From Deinococcus sp. (GTDB lineage Bacteria > Deinococcota > Deinococci > Deinococcales > Deinococcaceae), in the NCBI GenBank assembly GCA_028287665.1, contig JAQBPF010000065.1, forward strand, positions 1 through 5,136: a stretch of 5,136 nucleotides of DNA, written 5' to 3'. Every line of letters begins with the position of its first letter. Within the stretch, counting starts at the first letter, position 1. A program made the position numbers and the translations under genes. The notes beneath the pieces were generated by a model. That model saw only the letters and a list, made by a program, of their open reading frames with translations. It did not search any database and was not told the DNA's origin. This document shows, in pieces, positions 1 to 5,136 of this stretch.

Positions 1-2948
1 TCTTGGGCCGAACCTTGTTGGAGCAGAGGCTCAACGGGCTTGGGCCGCACCTGCAGGGCCACCGTCACGATTTCTGAGGGACGGGCCGTGAGGGTCACTG
101 TTCCGTCCATGACTTCCAGCGGATTCACCCTGTGTTCGCGCAGATTGACCTGTTCGGCTCCCGTCACGGTGATCCCCAGCTGTGCCGTGCCCAGGCGCAC
201 ACTCACGGGCTGATCCTGCGAGGTCAGATTGACGAAACGCACGATCAGGGCCTCCTGGTCTTCGGCACGTTTGATTGCCGTCACCAGTACGCTTCCCTGC
301 ACGTCGATCAGTTGACCGCTGGGGGGCAGACTGGGGCTCAGCTCGCGGTGACTGTTGCGGATCGGCATCACCTGAGAGGTGTGGGGGGCTGTGTGAAGCG
401 GCGCATTGAAGTCGTGCGCCGCACGCCACGCCCCCGCTTCGGCCCACGCTCCGGCGTGGGGAAACAGGCTGTATTCGGCCACCACCGGCCCCAGCATCTG
501 GGCTTCGGGTGTGGCGGTGGTGGGGCCTGCGCCGCCCACACGGGTCAAAAAATCCTCGCGCGAGAGCCAGCCCACGGCACGCAAGACCGTCAGCGACAGG
601 GTTCCGTCTTCGCTGGCGCTGAACTCCGGCAGGCCCCGGTTCAGCAGGGTCAGGCCGCGTTGCCCGTCAGTCAGGCTGACGAAGGTCATCTGTGGGTGCT
701 CGTGCACGGCGGGCTCGCTACTGCCGCGCTGGTCGTCGGGCAGGGTCACGGGGCGGTCGACCACGCCGAACTGGGTTTCGGCACTGGAACCTGTGACGGG
801 TGCGCCCAGCGGAAACCGGGCTCGCAGGCGGTGATCCCGCGCCGTGTTCTCAAAATGGGTGCGGAGATCGGCGCGCCGCACGCCCGCCAGCAGGGTCACG
901 TCGCTGTGCAGGATCACGGGCACATGCTCCGGACTGCGGCTCTGACGGTCTTCGGTCAGGGCGGCAGGCAGCGACCAGACCCAAGTCACGCGCAAGGTGG
1001 CACGCACCGGGCCGACCTCCACCCAACTCAGGCGGGGTTGCACGCGGTCGGTGCCAAACACCTGATCGCCCAGAGGCCACGCGTAATTGTAGGTATCGCC
1101 GTTGTCGCCGCCATCGTCAAAGCTGTTGAGGCCGCTGTAGCTGAAGCCAGTGGTTTTATCGAGCAGGTCGAGACTGCCGTTGTCGGGGTTCACCGTAATC
1201 CGCAAAAAGGTGTTTTCCAGCGTGCCGGGGCCGACCATCAGGTCGCTGCCCGCCGCCGCACCCTTGTCGAGGGCCACGTTGCCCAGCACCCCGTACGGGC
1301 GAATCCGGTGAGACGACAGGGGAATTTCGCGGGGACGCAGCGCAAACGTCCGGTAGCCCAGACCGGGCACCTCCGGGGCCAGAAAACTGATTTCGGTAAA
1401 TTCGTTGGCGTCGTGGGGCCGGGTCGGGGCCGTGCCCAGCCAGGCAAACGGCTCCGCTTTCTCGACTGTGCTGTGCACCGTCCGCACCTGAAACGGGTGC
1501 TCCTGTCCCTGATGATCCACCAGTGCCCAGGTCTCCGGCGTGATCTCCAGAAAGCCGTTCATCTGCACGCGGGCCTCGTCGGTGCGGGTCCAGTTGAGCG
1601 GATTAAAGACACTCAGGGCTGTGGCGCCAGTGGCAAACGACGTGTCGATCTGGGCCGCCAGCGAGGCGTGCGCGTCTTCAGCCAGCAGGTCGGCCATCTG
1701 CTGGGCCTCATCGAAGCGGGTCACCATCTCACGGTGCACCTGATCGATGGAGCAGCCGCAGATGCTGTCGTGCGGATGGTTTTCGATCAGGCGTTCCCAG
1801 GCCGTCCAGAGGTAATCGTGCTCGTAGCGTTCGCCCAGCAGCCAGTGCAACGCCTGAAGCGGTTCGGCGTAGCGTTCGAGGGCCGTCTGAACCTGAGCAT
1901 TCTGCTGCTTGAGATACAGGCGGGCGCTGAGCACCCCGGGCAACAGGTGCGCCTTGCGGCCAAAGGCACGGCCCTCGCCCTGCCAGACCACTCCCACGCG
2001 GCCCTGCTGCCGCCGCACCTCCTCCACAAAGGCGTCCAGCGAACTGATCTGGTAGGTCACGCCTTCACCCTCCAGCGCCCCGTTGATCTGCTGGAGCAGG
2101 CCCGGCAGCCGGGGATCGACGGGCAGATGGTCGCCGCCCATCGGCTCCAGCAGCACGTCGGTGGCCGCGTAACTGGCCAGATATTGGCTGGTGCGGCGCG
2201 CCCGGCCAGTGGTCTGATCCTCGGTCGCGGCAGGGTCTTCGGGGCGCACCTTGTAGTGGCTGCGGTAGTACTCCAGCGGCAAAAACACGCCCAGAATGCG
2301 TGTGCCGTCCAGCGCCTCCCACCAGAATTCGTTCTGCATTTCGGCAGGAAAACGGCTGTCACGGGCGCGGGGGTACAGGTACGAATCCCGGCCCACCTCG
2401 GCCTCGCCCGCTTCTCCGCCCAGCGGGGGGCCACCGAAGCCGCGCCAGACGATCGCGCTTCCGATCTCGAACCCAGCCAACAGTTGCGGCATCTGGGCAA
2501 TGTGCCCAAACTGGTCGGGCAGGTACCCCACACGGCTGACCTCTATTCCCAGCGACCGCGCCGTGCGCTCGCCCAGCCACAGGTTGCGGATGGTGGCTTC
2601 TCCACTGACCAGAAACTCATCGGGCAGAATGTGCCACGGCCCCACAAACAGCCGCCCCGCACGGATCTGCCCCACCAACTCTTCCCGCCGGAACGGGCGC
2701 ACCTGCAAATAATCCTTGAGCACCAGCGTTTGCCCGTCCAGCACAAAGCAGGCCAGTGCCGGGTCGGCAGCCAGGGCGTCCAGAATGGCGTCCACGGTAT
2801 GCACCAGTCGGAAACGGAAGCGCTCGCGGGTCGACCACCATTCGCGGTCCCAGTGGGTGTGGTGGTACATGTGCACCGTCAGGCGGCGGGCCTGCGTCAG
2901 GGTACTGGTTGGGTTGCTCTGGTCTTGGTCGTGGGTCATGTTGCTCAT
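1..2948 (-). CDS. GH38 alpha-mannosidase, MngB-like (3' end outside window)
   Basis: Hydrolyses terminal alpha-mannosyl linkages with retention, using a zinc ion (family knowledge). Reading leftward from the ATG at 2948 the frame stays open for 982 codons to the window edge, so the C-terminus is missing. Visible GH38 marks: HTHWDREWW at residues 30-38 (H32 and D34 as metal ligands), a PWHILPDEFLVSGEATIRNL block at 104-123, GYLPDQFGH at 141-149 with D145 the expected nucleophile, and NHPHDSICGC at 390-399 with H393 the expected third-site metal ligand. The N-terminal catalytic domain spans roughly 24-300, the helical middle domain about 340-440, and beta-rich C-terminal domains follow from about 445. 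The first two blocks and the NHPHDSICGC block resemble E. coli MngB (about 877 residues), but no PTS gene is visible, so a phosphomannosyl-glycerate substrate should not be assumed. No signal peptide is seen: likely cytoplasmic. The start is supported by GAGGAG six bases upstream; an in-frame ATG at 2939 is a weaker alternative. It overlaps the preceding gene by four bases, implying one transcript. Family call is firm; exact substrate is unknown. Confidence 0.95.
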   Translation of the reverse strand, partial: MSNMTHDQDQSNPTSTLTQARRLTVHMYHHTHWDREWWSTRERFRFRLVHTVDAILDALAADPALACFVLDGQTLVLKDYLQVRPFRREELVGQIRAGRLFVGPWHILPDEFLVSGEATIRNLWLGERTARSLGIEVSRVGYLPDQFGHIAQMPQLLAGFEIGSAIVWRGFGGPPLGGEAGEAEVGRDSYLYPRARDSRFPAEMQNEFWWEALDGTRILGVFLPLEYYRSHYKVRPEDPAATEDQTTGRARRTSQYLASYAATDVLLEPMGGDHLPVDPRLPGLLQQINGALEGEGVTYQISSLDAFVEEVRRQQGRVGVVWQGEGRAFGRKAHLLPGVLSARLYLKQQNAQVQTALERYAEPLQALHWLLGERYEHDYLWTAWERLIENHPHDSICGCSIDQVHREMVTRFDEAQQMADLLAEDAHASLAAQIDTSFATGATALSVFNPLNWTRTDEARVQMNGFLEITPETWALVDHQGQEHPFQVRTVHSTVEKAEPFAWLGTAPTRPHDANEFTEISFLAPEVPGLGYRTFALRPREIPLSSHRIRPYGVLGNVALDKGAAAGSDLMVGPGTLENTFLRITVNPDNGSLDLLDKTTGFSYSGLNSFDDGGDNGDTYNYAWPLGDQVFGTDRVQPRLSWVEVGPVRATLRVTWVWSLPAALTEDRQSRSPEHVPVILHSDVTLLAGVRRADLRTHFENTARDHRLRARFPLGAPVTGSSAETQFGVVDRPVTLPDDQRGSSEPAVHEHPQMTFVSLTDGQRGLTLLNRGLPEFSASEDGTLSLTVLRAVGWLSREDFLTRVGGAGPTTATPEAQMLGPVVAEYSLFPHAGAWAEAGAWRAAHDFNAPLHTAPHTSQVMPIRNSHRELSPSLPPSGQLIDVQGSVLVTAIKRAEDQEALIVRFVNLTSQDQPVSVRLGTAQLGITVTGAEQVNLREHRVNPLEVMDGTVTLTARPSEIVTVALQVRPKPVEPLLQQGSAQ

Positions 2949-4798
2949 GCTCGGCTCCTCAGCCCCTTCCTGATGGTCGTCCACTGCGCCCAGGTCTCCC
3001 GGATCAGGTCATAGTCCTGGGCGGTCAGGGGTTGACCATCGCCGTCGATGTGGGTGGCAAAGTACAGGCTGGGAATGCCCAATTGCGGTTGCAGGCGGGT
3101 ATAGCTGCGCCACGCTTCCAGGCTGGGCATCGGCCAGTTGTCGGTGTCGATCAGGTGGTGCGGCAGGGCGTCGCGGGCCACGCGGGCGCGGTGAATCATC
3201 TGCTCGTTCACATCTGCCCCGGTGTTCACGTCGTTCAGGCGAATCATGTCGCTGACGTTGCCAAAGACCGGATGGGGCGTGTGCGTCATGACCAGGGCGT
3301 CGGGCTTGCAGCGCCTGGCCTCATCACGCAGGATCCACAGCAGGCGGTGCAGCAGGTGAATCCCCCAGGCCTCGCCGCGCCGTTTCAGGCCAGGGCCGCT
3401 GGGCGTGCGGGCGCTGAAATCCACCTTGAAGCCGTCTGCGCCGTACTCCAGCAGCATCCGGCGAACCGATTGACGCAACAACTCTTCGTACACCGGGCTG
3501 GTGGGGTCGGCGGCCACCGGCTCATCCAGATCATTGAGCACGCACGCCTCTGACGGCAGGCCTTCCGGATCCCACGCTTTCCACCACAGCAGCACCCGCT
3601 GGCCCCGCTCATGGGCACGGGCAATCCAGCCGGGCAGGTCAGGCCATTTCTCAAGATCGACCTCACTGGTGCCGTAGGTCGCGCTCCATTTGTCGTCCAG
3701 CACCAGAATTCCGGGCAAGAGCCGCTGGGCTGTCAGCACCTCCAGAAAGCCGTCGTAGTTGGCCTGGGTGCAGTGGTCGGGGGCGCGGCCACCCTGCACG
3801 CGGCTCAGGTAACACTGCGACCCCCAACCGCACTGGATCGGGCTCGACCACCAGTGGGGTTGGTCGCCCGTTTCAGGCTGCGTGTACCCCAATTCGGCGT
3901 GGCGGGCACTGTTCTGGGCGATGGCCCCGTAAGGATCTGCGGCAAAGGTCAGCCGGAGGGTCGGCGTCCGGAACTCCCCGGTCACGCGGGTCTGTCCTTC
4001 GTAGGCCAGCCGGAACGCAAAGGCTCCTTCCGTGGCGTCGTAATGAAAAGAGGTGAAATTCAGCGCTTCGGCGGGCGCGACCACGGAGGCGCTGAGCCAA
4101 CCTGCCGCAGTGATGGGCTGGACTTGCCGCCCTGAAGTCGCCCCCGCTGCCCGCTGCTCCGGCGTTCCGCCCTGATCTGCGCCGAGGTTGGGGCCAGCCG
4201 CGCCGCCGCCGAGCTGGAAGGCATACACCAGCGGGGCAGGCGTGAAAAACCAGTGTCCCTTGCCCGGCAAGCTGGTGCCCATCACATCTATGGCGCTGGA
4301 TTCGGTGGCGGGCAGCAGGCGGCGCTCCCGGCCATAGGGCTCTGGATTGAAGACCTCCGTAAAATGGGCTCCACTGGTAAAAAAGCCGCTGCCCCAGCGC
4401 AGGTGGCCGCTGTACTGGCCGCCAAACAGCACCACGTCGGTGAGGTGGCCTTCGCCCTTCACTTCCACATGGCTGTCGATGCCCAGCGCCTCACAGCGCA
4501 GCACCAATTCCTTGTGCGCCCAGACGCCGCCTTCCAGCCGGAAGCGCAGCGTCAGGGCGTCCGGCTCCTGCTCCAGCGTGGGCGGATTCAGGCGGGCCGT
4601 GCGGTCCAGACCACCTGTGGTGTTGAGGCTGGGGGCCAGAAACAGATCGGCGTAAGGATGGCCGTCTGCACCGGAGAGCAGCGCGAATGGCCGGGCGTAG
4701 TCGAGTGTCAGAGCGTAAGTCCGCGTCTGAATCTGGAGGCCGTGGGGTCGATGCTCGACGACCACCTGCCCCGATTCAATGTCCGAAATCGTGTCCAT
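2945..4798 (-). CDS. GH36-like (clan GH-D) alpha-glycosidase, probable alpha-galactosidase
   Basis: Probable retaining alpha-glycosidase; alpha-galactosidase is the default family activity, but the substrate is not shown by the sequence. From the ATG at 4798 it is 617 residues. The first ~310 residues look like a beta-sandwich domain; a TIM barrel follows. Barrel marks: LVLDDKW at 365-371, resembling the GH36 IDDxW strand; ADGFKVDF at 454-461 with D460 the likely nucleophile (compare FKIDF in Thermotoga GalA, from memory); and DMIRLNDVNTG at 517-527 with D523 the likely acid/base. Residues 197-227 form a Gly/Ala-rich, loop-like insert. The protein ends about 94 residues after D523, so the usual C-terminal beta domain seems absent. 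No signal peptide: cytoplasmic. A GTG at 4828 would add ten residues, but its AAGGA site is ten bases away, whereas the ATG has GAGGTGA directly before it, so I prefer the ATG. The stop overlaps the next mannosidase start by four bases. GH31-like or other GH-D membership is the main alternative. Confidence 0.87.
   Translation of the reverse strand: MDTISDIESGQVVVEHRPHGLQIQTRTYALTLDYARPFALLSGADGHPYADLFLAPSLNTTGGLDRTARLNPPTLEQEPDALTLRFRLEGGVWAHKELVLRCEALGIDSHVEVKGEGHLTDVVLFGGQYSGHLRWGSGFFTSGAHFTEVFNPEPYGRERRLLPATESSAIDVMGTSLPGKGHWFFTPAPLVYAFQLGGGAAGPNLGADQGGTPEQRAAGATSGRQVQPITAAGWLSASVVAPAEALNFTSFHYDATEGAFAFRLAYEGQTRVTGEFRTPTLRLTFAADPYGAIAQNSARHAELGYTQPETGDQPHWWSSPIQCGWGSQCYLSRVQGGRAPDHCTQANYDGFLEVLTAQRLLPGILVLDDKWSATYGTSEVDLEKWPDLPGWIARAHERGQRVLLWWKAWDPEGLPSEACVLNDLDEPVAADPTSPVYEELLRQSVRRMLLEYGADGFKVDFSARTPSGPGLKRRGEAWGIHLLHRLLWILRDEARRCKPDALVMTHTPHPVFGNVSDMIRLNDVNTGADVNEQMIHRARVARDALPHHLIDTDNWPMPSLEAWRSYTRLQPQLGIPSLYFATHIDGDGQPLTAQDYDLIRETWAQWTTIRKGLRSRA
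2955..2960 (-). promoter_or_regulatory. Ribosome binding site of the MngB-like mannosidase
   Basis: GAGGAG read on the minus strand, six bases before the ATG at 2948. It lies inside the last codons of the upstream GH36-like gene, whose TGA overlaps the start codon as ATGA. This arrangement favours translational coupling and supports 2948 over the next ATG at 2939. Confidence 0.75.
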
Positions 4799-4800
4799 GG

Positions 4801-4807
4801 TCACCTC
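4801..4807 (-). promoter_or_regulatory. Ribosome binding site deciding the GH36-like start
   Basis: GAGGTGA on the minus strand is complementary to seven consecutive bases of the 16S rRNA 3' tail. The GAGG core sits five bases before the ATG at 4798. This is much better placed than the AAGGA (4838-4843 region) that would serve the upstream in-frame GTG at 4828, and is the reason for choosing the shorter protein. Confidence 0.6.
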
Positions 4808-4828
4808 TTGCGTCGTCTTCAGTGCCAC

Positions 4829-4870
4829 ACTACTCTATTCCTTAAAATATTTAAATAACCCTGCACGTCT
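4829..4870. promoter_or_regulatory. Divergent AT-rich promoter region between the two operons
   Basis: This is the only clearly AT-rich stretch in the window, and it separates the leftward and rightward genes, so promoters for both must lie here or just inside the gene starts. On the plus strand TAAAAT at 4843-4848 matches the sigma-70 -10 consensus at five of six positions and would start transcription about 25 bases before the ATG at 4880, but no good -35 lies at normal spacing. On the minus strand TATTTT (4844-4849) is a weaker -10. TATTTAAATA at 4848-4857 is a perfect 10-base palindrome and could be a regulator half-site or simply promoter AT-richness. No classical LacI-type operator is visible. 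Confidence 0.45.
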
Positions 4871-4875
4871 GGAGA
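4871..4875 (+). promoter_or_regulatory. Ribosome binding site of the second mannosidase
   Basis: GGAGA on the plus strand; its GGAG core lies five bases before the ATG at 4880, the only sensible start ahead of the conserved HAHIDPVW motif. Confidence 0.65.
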
Positions 4876-4879
4876 AGCG

Positions 4880-5136
4880 ATGAACAATCCCCGCAGCAAA
4901 GCCCTGACCTTTCACCTCATTGGACACGCCCACATCGACCCCGTCTGGCTCTGGGACTGGCGAGAAGGGCACGAAACGGTCAAGGCCACCTTCCGCAGCG
5001 CCCTCGACCGGCTGCAGGAAAACCCGGATATGGTGTTCGTCCATTCCAGCGCGGCCCAGTACAGCTGGATGCAGCAGCATCCGAAGTTGCTGACCGAAAT
5101 CCGTGACGCCGTTCAGCGCGGCCAGTGGGAACCGGT
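4880..5136 (+). CDS. GH38 alpha-mannosidase, N-terminal fragment (3' end outside window)
   Basis: Only the first 85 codons are present. The protein begins MNNPRSKALTFHLIGHAHID, and the GHAHIDPVWLWDW block at residues 15-27 is the hallmark first strand of GH38, with H18 and D20 the expected metal ligands. The following helix and the block FVHSSAAQYSWM (53-64), then AVQRGQWEP (77-85), match the start of ordinary bacterial cytosolic alpha-mannosidases. The nucleophile region and the rest of the enzyme lie beyond the window. The motif differs clearly from HTHWDREWW in the leftward GH38 gene, so the two belong to different subfamilies and are not a recent duplication. No signal peptide is seen. 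It is transcribed away from the GH36-like gene and separated from it by 81 bases, so shared regulation is likely. Family assignment is secure despite truncation; linkage preference cannot be judged. Confidence 0.93.
   Translation, partial: MNNPRSKALTFHLIGHAHIDPVWLWDWREGHETVKATFRSALDRLQENPDMVFVHSSAAQYSWMQQHPKLLTEIRDAVQRGQWEP

Noticed and set aside
1..2948. Naming the leftward mannosidase mngB
   Set aside because: The motifs are MngB-like, but the protein is over 100 residues longer than E. coli MngB and no mannosylglycerate PTS gene is visible, so the specific substrate and symbol are not supported.
132..3014. Long plus-strand open frame (960 codons) as a real gene
   Set aside because: It is antisense and codon-in-register to a clear GH38 gene, its product is a low-complexity-like mix rich in Gly, Ala, Arg, Gln and His with no recognisable domain, and codon avoidance in the true gene explains it.
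2756..3553. Plus-strand open frame antisense to the GH36-like gene
   Set aside because: It is in the same codon register as the GH36-like gene and ends exactly at a TCA serine codon of that gene; no domain is recognisable.
3611..4135. Plus-strand open frame of 174 codons
   Set aside because: It is another in-register shadow of the GH36-like gene, closed by a TCA codon at 4133-4135.
4253..4858. Plus-strand open frame of 201 codons ending in the divergent gap
   Set aside because: It is antisense to the N-terminal half of the GH36-like gene in the same register, with no recognisable domain or convincing ribosome binding site.
4835..5080. Minus-strand open frame of 81 codons opposite the second mannosidase
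   Set aside because: It lies opposite a clear GH38 N-terminus on the plus strand and shows no family signature.

Overview
This is a GC-rich bacterial window with an exceptionally GC-rich third codon position. It contains almost nothing except part of a carbohydrate-degradation locus. The codon bias, the Shine-Dalgarno signals and the protein style fit a free-living heterotroph, possibly of the Deinococcus type. That assignment is an impression; no rRNA or other marker is present to confirm it.

Layout: two genes run leftward from an AT-rich gap at about 4829-4870, and one runs rightward from it. The leftward pair is (i) 4798-2945, a clan GH-D (GH36-like) alpha-glycosidase, followed with a 4-base ATGA overlap by (ii) 2948-1, a large GH38 alpha-mannosidase of the MngB-like kind whose 3' end lies outside the window. 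The rightward gene (iii) starts at 4880 and is the first 85 codons of a second GH38 alpha-mannosidase from a clearly different subfamily. No RNA gene, insertion sequence, CRISPR array or other mobile element was seen.

How the genes may work together: two different retaining, metal-dependent alpha-mannosidases beside a GH36-like enzyme suggest stepwise removal of non-reducing alpha-mannose and another alpha-linked sugar (galactose is the family default) from imported mannose-containing oligosaccharides. None of the three N-termini looks like a signal peptide, so the enzymes are probably cytoplasmic and would depend on a transporter outside the window. The shared divergent gap is the likely control point. 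I see no convincing evidence of an undescribed system. The most unusual item is the GH36-like enzyme, which appears to stop right after the catalytic barrel and has an enlarged N-terminal half.
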